From: Citrobacter amalonaticus
Lineage (GTDB): Bacteria; Pseudomonadota; Gammaproteobacteria; Enterobacterales; Enterobacteriaceae
NCBI RefSeq assembly: GCF_018323885.1
Contig: NZ_AP024585.1
Coordinates: forward strand, 2,542,001-2,606,000
Direction: 5' to 3'
Length of the DNA stretch: 64,000 nucleotides
This document shows, piece by piece, positions 39,163 through 52,859 of this stretch. Made by a program: the position numbers and the translations under genes. Within the stretch, counting starts at the first letter, position 1. Each line of letters begins with the position of its first letter. The notes beneath the pieces are model-generated. The model was not told the DNA's origin and did no database searches. It saw only the letters and a program-made list of their open reading frames with translations.

Positions 39163-39408
39163 ATGGCATTAGTAAAGGCAAGTTTGAAGTTATTTGGTGG
39201 GGATACCGTGGTCGTACGCTGTTCGGAGCGTTGCCACATCCATCTGATGAGCGAAAAAAATCACGTTAAAGACACGCAGACCGACATATTAAGCGTGCAG
39301 AACCGTGATAACGCATGGTTGACCGTACCGTATACCGGCGTCTGGAATGTCCTGATCGACAGTCATAGCCAGTCGCTTGAACATTCCATCAGTTATATCG
39401 CCGCCTGA
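39163..39408 (+). CDS. DUF1883-like small protein
   Basis: 81-residue protein without signal peptide or membrane helix. The central GGDTVVVRCSERCHIHLMS and the later LTVPYTGVWNVLIDSHS pattern resemble DUF1883 proteins, small beta-rich domains sometimes fused to TIR or other partners; the function is unknown. GGGGTGAG provides the ribosome site. It lies alone between ychN and chaC, where E. coli has no such gene as far as I recall, so it is probably accessory. A CRP-like site and a GNRA hairpin lie in its leader. Confidence 0.75.
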   Translation: MALVKASLKLFGGDTVVVRCSERCHIHLMSEKNHVKDTQTDILSVQNRDNAWLTVPYTGVWNVLIDSHSQSLEHSISYIAA

Positions 39409-39455
39409 TACGCAAATGGCCCGGTCGCGCTTACGCAGCCGGGCCGACATAAGCC

Positions 39456-40151
39456 TCACGCGAAACCCGGCCGCAAAACACCTTCAGGCAGGGACTCCCC
39501 TAACAAACCGCGCACGTTAGTCACCAGATCGTTAAGACACTCATCCTGCATCCCCAGTTTCTGCAACTCCTGTTCAAGCGAAAACAGGTACTGCGCGTTC
39601 GTACCAAGCGGCCCACTGGCAGCAGCAATCAACGGGGCGATAATTTGCGCTCGCGTGTCCGACTCATACAGCGGATGGCGCGGATCCATAATAAATACCA
39701 GTGCATTGACCGTTCGTCCGTCGTCCAACGCCAGTTGACACCACGTCGGCAGGTAGCAGCCGGTGATCATTTCGCGCTTCCACAGCAGCGTTAATTCCTG
39801 TTCAAGCGAGGCATCCGGAAGACGATAGGCCACACCGGTGGTGCGTCCGCCCTCTTTTAGTGCAAGCATTCGTCCCGGCTGACACGCGGTTCCGCGCCCT
39901 GCCGTGAGACGCAGGCAAAATGCCCGATGCCATCCCACCAGCGTACCGGTACATGACTCCTCAAATTCTAACGCCGGGTTCCACATCAACGATCCATAAC
40001 CGAAGATCCACACCGGTCCATCATCTGGTCGGCATGCCAGCGTCGCCGCAAGGGACGCTGCACGTTGCTCTGCTGACCATAAGAGTGATTCTTCAATAGC
40101 ACCAAATGCCGTTTTACAATCGGCATTCATCAAGAAATCACGCGTTAACAC
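39456..40151 (-). CDS. chaC: Glutathione-specific gamma-glutamylcyclotransferase ChaC
   Basis: 231-residue cytosolic enzyme converting glutathione to 5-oxoproline and Cys-Gly. The substrate-binding loop FGYGSLMW (about residues 51-58) and catalytic Glu in LLWKREMITGCY are intact. GTG at 40151 is chosen because GGAGG lies 6 bases upstream and the length then matches E. coli; longer in-frame starts were rejected. The name derives from the cha locus, but no link with cation transport is established. It is separated from chaB by about 200 bp. Confidence 0.94.
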   Translation of the reverse strand: MLTRDFLMNADCKTAFGAIEESLLWSAEQRAASLAATLACRPDDGPVWIFGYGSLMWNPALEFEESCTGTLVGWHRAFCLRLTAGRGTACQPGRMLALKEGGRTTGVAYRLPDASLEQELTLLWKREMITGCYLPTWCQLALDDGRTVNALVFIMDPRHPLYESDTRAQIIAPLIAAASGPLGTNAQYLFSLEQELQKLGMQDECLNDLVTNVRGLLGESLPEGVLRPGFA

Positions 40152-40347
40152 CTTACACCTCCGCCACTGCATACTTCCCTGCGACAACTTTTTGACGCCT
40201 TCCGGGCATTTTAACTGCTCATTTTGAAACCAATATCACGACAATATGCAATTCATGGGCCGCTTGCAAGGCAGCAACGGGGGCGGGTAGCACGATTCGC
40301 CTACGCGTTCACGGGAGCTATAGCGTTAGACCTTATAATTGAAGTGG

Positions 40348-40578
40348 TTAGGATTTCTTATGCCACTTCTCATCTTCACCTTTGGCATACTCTTTTTTCA
40401 CTGCTGACCACGCCACCTTATGTGCGGTCTCTTCCCGACTGGCATCATCGCGGCGATCGGCTTTGTCCTTGTACTGCTCCCAGGCACTATTGAACGCCTC
40501 TTTGTAGATCTCCTGGGCATGGGCGGGTAAGACGTGTTGTACGCTGTCTGGCAGATCTTTTTTTGCTTGATAGGGCAT
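40348..40578 (-). CDS. chaB: Cation-transport regulator ChaB
   Basis: 76-residue hydrophilic protein, matching E. coli ChaB in length and sequence. The ChaB-domain core ETAHKVAWSAVKKEYAKG lies near residues 50-67. It is reported as a regulator of the ChaA antiporter, though direct evidence is thin. The start is the ATG at 40578 (MPYQAKKDLP), not the in-frame codon 4 upstream. It is divergent from chaA. Confidence 0.93.
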   Translation of the reverse strand: MPYQAKKDLPDSVQHVLPAHAQEIYKEAFNSAWEQYKDKADRRDDASREETAHKVAWSAVKKEYAKGEDEKWHKKS

Positions 40579-40851
40579 CATTGACTCCACTTTTTGGCTA
40601 AACCTTAAGTGTGGTCAACCCTGAGCGCCTCTGCCACTACAATAAGGTTTATTCATTCTGCAGCCTGCATAAGTTTCTGTTATTTAAACACTCTATAAAC
40701 AAGAGTTTCTCTTTCTGTCGTTTTAAAGGTGAAAGGCCGAAATGCCGTAAAATTTCGTAAAATATCACCGTAAAGCCTGCGTTTTCTGTTATTTTTTACA
40801 CGCTTTATTACATTTATAACTAAAATCGACCTGCAGAGATGGAGAGCATTC

Positions 40852-41952
40852 ATGACATATGCACATGAGGCGGTGAAAACCCGCCATAAGGAGACATCGC
40901 TTATTTTCCCGGTTGTGGCGCTGGTAGTGCTGTTCCTGTGGGGGGGCAGCCATTCACTACCAGCGGTAATCGGCATTAACCTTCTTGCCCTGATTGGTAT
41001 TTTAAGCAGCGCCTTTAGCGTTGTTCGTCACGCCGACGTACTGGCTCATCGCCTCGGCGAACCCTACGGCTCACTCATTCTGAGCCTGTCAGTGGTCATT
41101 CTTGAAGTCAGCCTGATCTCAGCGCTGATGGCGACCGGTGATGCGGCACCTACGCTGATGCGCGACACGCTCTATTCCATCATCATGATTGTCACTGGTG
41201 GTCTGGTGGGCTTTTCGTTATTACTGGGCGGGCGTAAGTTCGCCACTCAGTATATGAATCTGTTCGGTATCAAACAGTATCTGATTGCCTTGTTTCCGCT
41301 GGCAATTATCGTGCTGGTGTTTCCGATGGCGCTGCCCGGTGCGAATTTCACCACCGGCCAGGCGCTGTTGGTGGCCTTAATTTCTGCCGCGATGTACGGC
41401 GTATTCCTGCTCATTCAGACCAAAACGCACCAGAGTCTGTTTGTTTATGAGCACGAAGATGACAGCGACGACGACGACCCGCATCACGGTAAGCCCTCTG
41501 CGCACAGTAATGTGTGGCATGCCGTCTGGCTGGTGATTCATCTGATTGCGGTCATTGCCGTCACCAAGATGAACGCAAACCCGCTGGAGACACTGCTGAC
41601 CGAACTGAACGCCCCGGTCGCCTTTACCGGCTTCCTGGTCGCGCTGCTGATCCTCTCTCCGGAAGGGCTTGGGGCGCTGAAAGCAGTGCTGAATAACCAG
41701 GTGCAGCGCGCCATGAATCTGTTCTTCGGTTCAGTGCTGGCCACTATCTCCCTGACGGTACCGGTGGTAACGCTGATTGCGTGGGCGACGGGGAATGACC
41801 TGGTGTTCGGCTTAGACGCACCAGAAATGGTAGTGATGGTGGCGTCACTGGTGCTGTGCCATATCTCGTTCTCAACGGGGCGCACTAACGTACTGAACGG
41901 TGCGGCGCATCTGGCGCTGTTTGCCGCCTATCTGATGACGATCTTTGCCTGA
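40852..41952 (+). CDS. chaA: Ca2+(Na+,K+)/H+ antiporter ChaA
   Basis: 366-residue inner-membrane CaCA-family antiporter with about eleven helices in two inverted repeats. The acidic repeat motifs are visible in SVVILEVSLISALM (first alpha repeat) and LLILSPEGLGALKAVLNNQ (second). A His/Asp-rich cytoplasmic loop (HEDDSDDDDPHH, about 202-213) separates the halves. It exports Ca2+, Na+ or K+ at alkaline pH in E. coli. It ends 53 bp from convergent kdsA, sharing a terminator; no ldr toxin genes lie between them. Confidence 0.96.
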   Translation: MTYAHEAVKTRHKETSLIFPVVALVVLFLWGGSHSLPAVIGINLLALIGILSSAFSVVRHADVLAHRLGEPYGSLILSLSVVILEVSLISALMATGDAAPTLMRDTLYSIIMIVTGGLVGFSLLLGGRKFATQYMNLFGIKQYLIALFPLAIIVLVFPMALPGANFTTGQALLVALISAAMYGVFLLIQTKTHQSLFVYEHEDDSDDDDPHHGKPSAHSNVWHAVWLVIHLIAVIAVTKMNANPLETLLTELNAPVAFTGFLVALLILSPEGLGALKAVLNNQVQRAMNLFFGSVLATISLTVPVVTLIAWATGNDLVFGLDAPEMVVMVASLVLCHISFSTGRTNVLNGAAHLALFAAYLMTIFA

Positions 41953-41963
41953 TCCCTCAGACG

Positions 41964-41992
41964 AAAAAAACCCCGCTGCGGCGGGGTTTTCT
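41964..41992. terminator. Bidirectional terminator between chaA and kdsA
   Basis: AAAACCCCGC / GCGGGGTTTT with a 4-base loop, A-run on one side and T-run on the other. Confidence 0.92.
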
Positions 41993-42005
41993 GTTTCTGC
42001 GTGAC

Positions 42006-42869
<864 letters not shown>

Positions 42870-42896
42870 TTAATGATGAGTAAGAATGTCGATAAA

Positions 42897-43706
42897 TTAA
42901 TGCAGGACAATTTGCTTATGCGAGATGTTATTAATCTGCGCACGAATCATTTCGCTGATCGGGTCTTCCGGACACTGCTCAACGAAATAGCTTAAATCGG
43001 TCAGCGCGACATGTTCACATTCCAGTTGCGCATAAATTAAGCCCCGGTCACGTATTTCATACGGATCTTCCGGGTTAAATTGCAGTAACGCTTCGCTCGC
43101 TCGCAGCGCCAGCTCCATCTGTTGTTCTTCCATTAAGGAAGATTTCAGCGTGTCCAGCAGCTTGCGAATCACTTCCGCGTTATCCGCTTCATCCAGGTCC
43201 TCGTTAAATAACTCAGCGACCGGACTGATATTCCCCTTCAGCCACACTTCCAGCGTATGCTCATTCAACGTTTCCCCGTTAAACGGGTTGATGAGCCACA
43301 TCTCGCCTTCCAGCGACTCGATACGCAAAATAAGCTGCGTCGGGAATATCACCGGCACCAGCGGTAATGACAATCGGTTGGCAATCCACAGTAAAATTGC
43401 CCCCAATGACACCGCACTGCCCTGGCGGTTCTTCAGTACCTGGTCAAGCCATAGCGCGTCGGACAAGCGGTAAACGCCGCGGGTGTCAGTAAAGCCCCAC
43501 TCGCCGTAGAAAAGTGCCAGCAATTTTTCCAGTTGCTCATCCTGAGACAAAAGCTGGCTAATTTCTTCTTGCGCCAGGCTGACCAGACGTTCCAGCTCGT
43601 CATAGACAGTTTGCGAAGGGAAATCCAGGCGGATCGATTCCGATGCCAGGATCATCCCGTCGCACAATGGCGCTTTGTTAAATTCGAAATCAGCTAACGA
43701 CCTCAT
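42897..43706 (-). CDS. sirB1: Transglutaminase-like/TPR protein SirB1
   Basis: 269-residue cytosolic protein with an N-terminal transglutaminase-like core (about 60-180; NRQGSAVSLGAILLWIANRL) and a C-terminal TPR-like helical region (about 190-260). Called YchA in E. coli and SirB1 in Salmonella, where it was linked to invasion gene regulation; its biochemical role is not known. It lies 3 bp downstream of sirB2 and 36 bp before kdsA in one operon. Confidence 0.94.
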   Translation of the reverse strand: MRSLADFEFNKAPLCDGMILASESIRLDFPSQTVYDELERLVSLAQEEISQLLSQDEQLEKLLALFYGEWGFTDTRGVYRLSDALWLDQVLKNRQGSAVSLGAILLWIANRLSLPLVPVIFPTQLILRIESLEGEMWLINPFNGETLNEHTLEVWLKGNISPVAELFNEDLDEADNAEVIRKLLDTLKSSLMEEQQMELALRASEALLQFNPEDPYEIRDRGLIYAQLECEHVALTDLSYFVEQCPEDPISEMIRAQINNISHKQIVLH

Positions 43707-43709
43707 GAC

Positions 43710-44102
43710 TTACCCCAGTAACGGTATTTTTGTGGTGGCGAGTTTAATGATGATGTACAGCACCACCAGCGCCAGCGGGAACGCGATTAATCGCGCCTGC
43801 CGACTGCGCGCCCGACGGTAATCGAGCGCAATAAAACCCAAAACGATGTAAATGATAACTCCAAACAGCTTCTCAGTCAGCCATGTCCCCTGCTCCGTGA
43901 ATGGCAGGATGTGCGTTTTAGCGATCAACCCCACACCAGTGAGCAACAAAACGGTGTCAACAATCGGCGGTACGACGCGCGTCCAGCGCGCGTGAGCCCG
44001 CGCAGAATGACATTCACTCCACCCATAACGCAGCACAAACAGACTAACGGAAAGCGCAATGCTAGCGAGGTGAACCCCTAACAGGAGCGTAACGCTGTTC
44101 AT
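43710..44102 (-). CDS. sirB2: SirB2-family inner-membrane protein
   Basis: 130-residue protein with four predicted membrane helices, matching E. coli YchQ. The conserved segment WLTEKLFGVIIYIVLGFIAL and the C-terminal KLATTK(I)PLLG are characteristic. The function is unknown. The start at 44102 overlaps the prmC stop as ATGA, which favours translational coupling; the in-frame codon 4 upstream was rejected. Confidence 0.93.
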   Translation of the reverse strand: MNSVTLLLGVHLASIALSVSLFVLRYGWSECHSARAHARWTRVVPPIVDTVLLLTGVGLIAKTHILPFTEQGTWLTEKLFGVIIYIVLGFIALDYRRARSRQARLIAFPLALVVLYIIIKLATTKIPLLG

Positions 44103-44932
44103 ACGGGCTTGCATCCGAGCGTAAGACGCTCGTTGTCGCCATAATCGCGACAGGTTTCTACCGCCTGGTAGCCCGCGCGATTAAAGGCGTCACGCACCAC
44201 GGCGCCCTGCTGCCAGCCATGCTCGATCAGCAGAAAACCGCCCGCTTCCAGCCGCGTGCGAGATTGCTCGATGATGTGCACAATGTCGGCCATTCCGCAG
44301 TCACCGGCGACCAGGGCGCTCAGCGGTTCGAAGCGGACATCGCCCTGCGCCAGATGCGGATCCTGCTCGTCAATGTACGGCGGATTGCTGACAATCATCG
44401 CAAACTGCTGCCCCGGCAAGGCGCTAAACCAGTCGCTTTGCAGAATATGGACATTATTGATAGCCAGATGAGCCGCATTACGCTGCGCCAGCGCAACGGC
44501 ATCCGGCATTCTGTCAACCGCCGTGACCTCGCAGTCAGGGCGCTCAGACGCCAGCGCCAGCGCAATCGCACCAGTGCCAGTACCCAGATCGAGAATGCGG
44601 CACGGGGTTGTTGGCAGTCGCGCCAGCGCCTGCTCCACCAGACATTCGGTATCCGGACGCGGGATCAACGTGGCCGGTGAAACAAACAGCGGCAACGACC
44701 AGAATTCCCGCACGCCAGTTAAATGTGCGATCGGTTCCCCCCGTTGACGGCGAGCCAGCAGCGTCGCCAGTTGCGCCTGCTGGGCGTCGGTCAACGTCGT
44801 TTCGCCAAACGCCAGTATCCAGGTGCGCCCTTTTCCGGTCACGAATTCGAGTAAGATCTCGGCATCGCGACGCGGGCTTTCACTCTCCTGTAGCTGGCTT
44901 ATCGCCTCACGTAACCAGTGCTGAAAATCCAT
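44099..44932 (-). CDS. prmC: Release factor glutamine methyltransferase PrmC
   Basis: 277-residue SAM-dependent enzyme methylating the Gln of the GGQ motif in RF1 and RF2. It has the SAM motif LDLGTGTGAIAL (about 115-126) and the NPPY catalytic motif at 183-186. Its ATG overlaps the stop of prfA (its substrate) by one base, a functional pairing conserved across enterics. Confidence 0.97.
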   Translation of the reverse strand: MDFQHWLREAISQLQESESPRRDAEILLEFVTGKGRTWILAFGETTLTDAQQAQLATLLARRQRGEPIAHLTGVREFWSLPLFVSPATLIPRPDTECLVEQALARLPTTPCRILDLGTGTGAIALALASERPDCEVTAVDRMPDAVALAQRNAAHLAINNVHILQSDWFSALPGQQFAMIVSNPPYIDEQDPHLAQGDVRFEPLSALVAGDCGMADIVHIIEQSRTRLEAGGFLLIEHGWQQGAVVRDAFNRAGYQAVETCRDYGDNERLTLGCKPV

Positions 44933-46014
44933 TATTCCTGCTCGGACAGCGCCGCCAGCTGATCGGCCTGGTATTCCTGCACGATCGGCTCAATCAGCAT
45001 ATCCAGTTTGCCTTCCATTGCTTCATCCAGACGGTAGAGCGTCAGGTTGATGCGGTGATCGGTCACACGCCCCTGCGGAAAGTTGTAGGTCCGGTTGCGG
45101 TCGCTGCGGTCGCCGCTGCCCAGCAGGTTACGACGCGTTGACGCTTCGGCCTGCTGACGCTTCGCCACTTCTGCCGCGCGAATACGCGCGCCGAGCACCG
45201 AGAGCGCTTTGGCTTTGTTCTTGTGCTGCGAACGTTCGTCCTGACACTCCACCACAATGCCGGTCGGCAGGTGAGTAATACGGATCGCGGAGTCGGTGGT
45301 GTTAACGTGCTGACCACCCGCCCCGGAGGAACGGAAGGTATCAATACGGAGATCGGCCGGGTTGATATCCGGCAGTTCGGCTTCCGGCAGCTCCGGCATC
45401 ACCGCCACGGTACAGGCAGAGGTGTGGATTCGGCCCTGCGATTCCGTTGCCGGTACGCGCTGCACACGATGCCCGCCGGACTCAAACTTCAGTCGACCAT
45501 AGACGCCGTCGCCGCTGATCTTGGCGATAATCTCTTTATAGCCGCCGTGCTCGCCTTCGCTGGCGCTCATGATCTCCACGCGCCAGCGGCGTGTTTCGGC
45601 ATAGCGGCTGTACATGCGAAACAGATCACCGGCAAATAAGGCCGCTTCATCACCGCCAGTCCCGGCGCGGACTTCCAGAAACGCATTGCGTTCATCGTCC
45701 GGATCTTTCGGCAGTAACAATACCTGTAGCTGCTGTTCCAGTTGTTCACTCTTGTCTTTCGCTTCGCGCAGTTCTTCCTGCGCCATTTCACGCATTTCAG
45801 GATCGTCGAGCATCATTTGTGCTGTTTCGATATCGTCCTGAATCTGTTGCCAGTCCGTAAAACAGCGAGAAACATCGCTTAGCTGTGCATACTCGCGCGA
45901 CAGTGCGCGAAAACGTTCCTGGTCTGCGATGGTTCCCGCATCACCCAGCAGCGCCTGAACTTCTTCATGGCGTTCATGCAGGGCTTCCAGTTTGGCAACG
46001 ATAGAAGGCTTCAT
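44932..46014 (-). CDS. prfA: Peptide chain release factor 1
   Basis: 360-residue RF1, terminating translation at UAA and UAG. The codon-recognition tripeptide PAT is at 188-190, and the GGQ motif that triggers hydrolysis is at 233-235 ([10 protein letters not shown]). It lies 37 bp downstream of hemA and is coupled to prmC. Confidence 0.98.
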   Translation of the reverse strand: MKPSIVAKLEALHERHEEVQALLGDAGTIADQERFRALSREYAQLSDVSRCFTDWQQIQDDIETAQMMLDDPEMREMAQEELREAKDKSEQLEQQLQVLLLPKDPDDERNAFLEVRAGTGGDEAALFAGDLFRMYSRYAETRRWRVEIMSASEGEHGGYKEIIAKISGDGVYGRLKFESGGHRVQRVPATESQGRIHTSACTVAVMPELPEAELPDINPADLRIDTFRSSGAGGQHVNTTDSAIRITHLPTGIVVECQDERSQHKNKAKALSVLGARIRAAEVAKRQQAEASTRRNLLGSGDRSDRNRTYNFPQGRVTDHRINLTLYRLDEAMEGKLDMLIEPIVQEYQADQLAALSEQE

Positions 46015-46051
46015 AGGCGTAAATGCACCTTGTAAAAAGAAGGGTGTGTTG

Positions 46052-47308
46052 CTACTCCAGCCCGAGGCTGTCGCGCAAGATATTCAGGCGTTCGTCATCC
46101 CCGTCACGGGCGGCCTGCTGAAGAGATTTGGTTGGTGCATGGATCAGGCGGTTGGTCAGTTTCCATGCCAGATCCTGCATAATGGCCTGCGCGTCACCGC
46201 CCTGTTCCAGAGCAGCAAGCGCTTTTGCAGTCAGTTCATCCCGTACATGCTCAGACTGACTCCGGTATTCACGAATGGTTTCACTGGCGCCCTGAGCACG
46301 CAGCCAGGCCATAAACTCGCTGGTTTCTTGCGCGACAATCGTTTCGGCTTCCACTGCCGCAGCTTTGCGCTGCGCCAGGTTGTGCGAAATGATGCTTTGC
46401 AGATCGTCAACGCTATAGAGATAAGCGTTCGCCAGTTTACCGACTTCCGGTTCGACATCGCGCGGAACGGCGATATCCACCAGCAGCATCGGCTGATTGC
46501 GGCGGCTTTTCAGCGCACGCTCCACCATCCCTTTACCAATGATAGGCAGCGGGCTGGCGGTTGAACTGATGATAATGTCAGCTTCCCGCAGACGTTCGTC
46601 GATGTCGCTGAGTGCGATCACTTCAGCACCCACTTCATCGGCCAGAACCTGCGCCCGCTCACGGGTGCGGTTGGCGATAATCATCTTCTGCACTTTGTGT
46701 TCGCGCAGATGGCGCGCCACCAGTTCGATGGTTTCGCCCGCGCCGACCAACAGCACAGTGACCGTGGAAAGTGATTCAAAGATTTGGCGCGCCAGCGTAC
46801 AGGCGGCAAACGCAACGGACACGGCGCTGGCGCCGATATCGGTTTCGGTACGAACCCGTTTGGCAACGGAGAACGATTTCTGGAACATACGTTCCAGCGC
46901 GCTGGCGTTCAGGTGGCCTTTTTGTGAATCCGCAAACGCTTTTTTCACCTGGCCGAGGATCTGTGGTTCACCGAGTACCAGCGAATCCAGACCACTGGCG
47001 ACACGCATCAGATGGCTGACTGCATCGTTATCCTGGTGCCAGTAGAGACTGCTGCGCAGATCGTCTTCATCAAGATTGTGGAAATCACATAACCAACGAA
47101 TCAGCGCTTCCTGCAGGTTGTCCTGCTCTTCCACGCTCAGATACAGCTCCGTGCGATTACACGTCGACAAGACCACGCCGCCCTGCACCATTGGCTGCGC
47201 AAGCAGGCTTTCCAGCGCCTGATCGAGCGTATCTGGCGAAAACGTTACGCGTTCTCGCAGCGATACAGGTGCCGTCTTATGGTTAATGCCGAGCGCTAAA
47301 AGGGTCAT
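46052..47308 (-). CDS. hemA: Glutamyl-tRNA reductase
   Basis: 418-residue NADPH-dependent enzyme making glutamate-1-semialdehyde, the first committed step of tetrapyrrole (haem, sirohaem, cobalamin) synthesis. Catalytic Cys50 lies in [10 protein letters not shown], and the NADPH site reads [13 protein letters not shown] (about 180-192). It starts the hemA-prfA-prmC operon and is divergent from lolB across 201 bp. It feeds the haem needed by NarI and the bc1 complex of this window. Confidence 0.98.
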   Translation of the reverse strand: MTLLALGINHKTAPVSLRERVTFSPDTLDQALESLLAQPMVQGGVVLSTCNRTELYLSVEEQDNLQEALIRWLCDFHNLDEDDLRSSLYWHQDNDAVSHLMRVASGLDSLVLGEPQILGQVKKAFADSQKGHLNASALERMFQKSFSVAKRVRTETDIGASAVSVAFAACTLARQIFESLSTVTVLLVGAGETIELVARHLREHKVQKMIIANRTRERAQVLADEVGAEVIALSDIDERLREADIIISSTASPLPIIGKGMVERALKSRRNQPMLLVDIAVPRDVEPEVGKLANAYLYSVDDLQSIISHNLAQRKAAAVEAETIVAQETSEFMAWLRAQGASETIREYRSQSEHVRDELTAKALAALEQGGDAQAIMQDLAWKLTNRLIHAPTKSLQQAARDGDDERLNILRDSLGLE

Positions 47309-47440
47309 GTCTGCGGGAGTAGTACCAGCGTTGATATGGTTAGTCTGCTCGCATCATACAGGATGCGCGGAATCAATAAAAGAGAGTGCCCCCTTTTGGA
47401 GTAATCGCTTATTGCTTAAATTAAGATAACGTGAACGTAG

Positions 47441-48981
<1,541 letters not shown>

Positions 48982-49121
48982 CTCATTGAAGTTTCAGTAC
49001 GTTGGCGAGATGACGAATTGCCAGCCGCATACATCAGTATGTGACTGGTGTGAGGCCTTGAACCCAGCGCGCATAAAACATAAATGATGACGGGTAAGCC
49101 GGGCAAGCTGAGTTTCGGTGA

Positions 49122-50195
<1,074 letters not shown>

Positions 50196-50212
50196 TCGAA
50201 CCCGGCTCAAAG

Positions 50213-50234
50213 ACCCGCTGCGGCGGGTTTTTTT
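50213..50234 (+). terminator. Terminator after prs
   Basis: ACCCGC / GCGGGT with a 4-base loop followed by a run of T. Confidence 0.9.
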
Positions 50235-50332
50235 GTCTGTAACCTTTATTTGTATGACTTATGCCTCCTTCACCTGCCAACCCGCCATTTCATTGAGTTG
50301 ACAGATGATGCGCTCATGGATGAAACATTATT

Positions 50333-52012
50333 GTGAACAGAATTTTTTCCTCACATGTGATGCCTTTCCGCGCCCTCATCGACGCTTGTTGGAAAGAAAA
50401 ATATACCGCCTCACGGTTTACCCGTGATGTGATTGCCGGGATCACCGTCGGGATTATTGCTATCCCGCTGGCGATGGCACTGGCTATCGGGAGTGGTGTC
50501 GCGCCGCAGTACGGACTTTATACCTCCGCTGTGGCCGGGATTGTTATTGCCTTAACCGGGGGCTCGCGTTTTAGCGTCTCAGGCCCGACCGCCGCGTTTG
50601 TGGTGATCCTCTACCCCGTTTCACAACAGTTTGGGCTGGCAGGCCTGCTTGTCGCGACGCTGATGTCCGGGGTCTTCCTGATCCTCTTTGGCCTGGCCCG
50701 CTTTGGCCGCCTGATTGAGTACATCCCGGTCTCAGTTACCTTAGGTTTTACCTCAGGGATTGGTATCACCATTGGTACCATGCAAATCAAAGATTTCCTC
50801 GGTTTGCAGATGGCCCACGTTCCGGAACACTATCTGCAAAAAGTCGGCGCGCTATTTATGGCTCTGCCGAGCATTAACCTGGGCGATGCCGCCATCGGGG
50901 TGGTCACGCTGGGCACGCTGATGATGTGGCCGCGTTTGGGCATTCGCCTGCCGGGCCACCTGCCCGCCCTACTCGCCGGCTGTGCTGTCATGGGGATCGT
51001 CAACCTGCTGGGCGGCCACGTTGCCACCATTGGTTCTCAGTTCCACTATATTCTGGCCGACGGCTCACAGGGCAACGGGATACCGCAACTGCTGCCGCAA
51101 CTGGTGCTGCCGTGGAACCTGCCGGATTCTGATTTCACGTTGAGTTGGGATTCCCTGCGCGCCCTGCTTCCGGCGGCCTTCTCAATGGCCATGCTGGGGG
51201 CAATCGAGTCCCTGCTCTGCGCCGTGGTACTCGACGGAATGACCGGCACGAAACACAAAGCCAACAGCGAGCTGATTGGTCAGGGCCTGGGTAATATTGT
51301 CGCCCCCTTCTTTGGTGGGATTACCGCAACGGCGGCGATTGCCCGTTCGGCGGCAAACGTCCGCGCTGGCGCAACATCCCCTATTTCCGCCGTGATCCAC
51401 GCGCTGCTGGTGATCATGGCGCTGCTGGCGCTGGCACCGCTGCTCTCATGGCTGCCGCTGTCGGCGATGGCGGCCCTGCTGCTGATGGTGGCCTGGAACA
51501 TGAGTGAAGCGCACAAAGTTGTGGATTTGCTGCGTCATGCGCCCAAAGACGACATCATTGTGATGATGATGTGTATGTCACTGACAGTGCTGTTTGACAT
51601 GGTCATTGCCATCAGCGTCGGGATTGTACTGGCCTCGTTACTGTTTATGCGCCGTATTGCACGCATGACGCGACTGGCAGCGGTTAACGTCGAGGTCCCC
51701 GATGATGTACTGGTGCTGCGCGTGATCGGCCCACTGTTCTTTGCAGCCGCTGAAGGATTGTTTACCGATCTGGAGTCACGCATCGAAGGAAAACGCATTG
51801 TCGTACTGAAATGGGACGCGGTACCGGTGCTGGACGCAGGTGGTCTGGATGCCTTCCAGCGCTTTGTGAAAAGATTGCCAGAAGGCTGCGAACTGCGCGT
51901 AAGTAACCTTGAGTTCCAGCCGCTGCGCACGATGGCGCGCGCTGGCATTAAGCCGATTCCGGGTCGTCTGGCCTTTTTCCCGAACCGCGACGCGGCGCTG
52001 GCTGATTTATAA
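50333..52012 (+). CDS. dauA: C4-dicarboxylate transporter DauA (SulP family)
   Basis: 559-residue inner-membrane SLC26/SulP transporter, importing succinate and related dicarboxylates at acidic pH in E. coli. About 14 helices (25-435) include the family sequence [15 protein letters not shown]. The C-terminal cytoplasmic STAS domain (about 450-545) includes [19 protein letters not shown] start as in E. coli (formerly YchM). It marks the left border of the unusual bc1 region. Confidence 0.95.
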   Translation: MNRIFSSHVMPFRALIDACWKEKYTASRFTRDVIAGITVGIIAIPLAMALAIGSGVAPQYGLYTSAVAGIVIALTGGSRFSVSGPTAAFVVILYPVSQQFGLAGLLVATLMSGVFLILFGLARFGRLIEYIPVSVTLGFTSGIGITIGTMQIKDFLGLQMAHVPEHYLQKVGALFMALPSINLGDAAIGVVTLGTLMMWPRLGIRLPGHLPALLAGCAVMGIVNLLGGHVATIGSQFHYILADGSQGNGIPQLLPQLVLPWNLPDSDFTLSWDSLRALLPAAFSMAMLGAIESLLCAVVLDGMTGTKHKANSELIGQGLGNIVAPFFGGITATAAIARSAANVRAGATSPISAVIHALLVIMALLALAPLLSWLPLSAMAALLLMVAWNMSEAHKVVDLLRHAPKDDIIVMMMCMSLTVLFDMVIAISVGIVLASLLFMRRIARMTRLAAVNVEVPDDVLVLRVIGPLFFAAAEGLFTDLESRIEGKRIVVLKWDAVPVLDAGGLDAFQRFVKRLPEGCELRVSNLEFQPLRTMARAGIKPIPGRLAFFPNRDAALADL

Positions 52013-52135
52013 TCTTTTTGCGCTTACCGGTCTGTTCCTGTACAGGCCGGTAACATTTTCCGCTCTGTCCCCTGTTTTTCCCCTCCCGTGTTGTTATTAT
52101 CAGCTTTCAGTTTCTGCAAATAAGAGTGACAACTC

Positions 52136-52669
52136 GTGATTTCATTTACGCTACGTGAAATGACCGGAGAAGATATTCCGGCGGTTCAGTTATTTCTGAT
52201 TCAACATCTGAATGAATTTTTTGCGGCTGACAGACCTGCCCCTACTCCCGGGCAGGATGTTTTTAACCTGCAACAGCAGTATATTCAACAGCAGCGCAAT
52301 GTATTGCTGTGCGCCTGGAGCGAAAAGCAGGAACTCATTGCGACCCTGGCCGTCTGCCAATATGACGACCGTATAGCCGAACTTCGCGGACGCTATATTT
52401 TGACAGAAACGGCAGAAATTTGTCGCTGCTATGTGGACAAACGTTACCGCAGAAAAGGTATTGGACGTCAGTTACTCGCTTTTGCTGAAACATTCTGCGA
52501 GCAGCAGCGGTACAACTTATTATACTTACATACCCATCATTTTTTACCGGGAGGTTATTCATTCTGGCGACGTAATCATTTTCAGGTTGTGATGGATATG
52601 CACGATGACTGGCAATTAGTGCATATGGAGAGATCACGTAAATCACGCATGAATAAGAATATTACTTGA
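52136..52669 (+). CDS. GNAT-family N-acetyltransferase
   Basis: 177-residue GCN5-related acetyltransferase. The acetyl-CoA-binding motif is visible as RRKGIGRQLLAFAE (near residues 103-116), and the C-terminal part (NLLYLHTHHFLPGGYSFWRR) shows the usual end of the fold. The substrate cannot be inferred. GTG at 52136 is the start used. It lies 123 bp after dauA, is not part of the E. coli backbone there, and is AT-richer at its 3' end than its neighbours. It probably does not belong to the downstream operon because the riboswitch lies between them. Confidence 0.82.
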   Translation: MISFTLREMTGEDIPAVQLFLIQHLNEFFAADRPAPTPGQDVFNLQQQYIQQQRNVLLCAWSEKQELIATLAVCQYDDRIAELRGRYILTETAEICRCYVDKRYRRKGIGRQLLAFAETFCEQQRYNLLYLHTHHFLPGGYSFWRRNHFQVVMDMHDDWQLVHMERSRKSRMNKNIT

Positions 52670-52859
52670 TCAATGTCAATCAATTCTCATTTAGCTTTTC
52701 ATTATTACATTTCGACATCCGCAATTTCATCCTCAAAAAAAACATAACACATTGATACACAACAACTAAAATTTATCCCACTCAATAAAATTCGTCTTTC
52801 CCCTTGCGATTGATCTTGTTAACAAATGCCGATACAGTCTTTTTCGACAGTATTTCATT
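52670..52859. other. AT-rich spacer upstream of the riboswitch
   Basis: 190 bp of strikingly AT-rich DNA with no gene. It probably holds the promoter of the riboswitch operon; no single -35/-10 pair stands out. Its composition suggests an H-NS-silenced or recently acquired boundary (inference). Confidence 0.5.
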
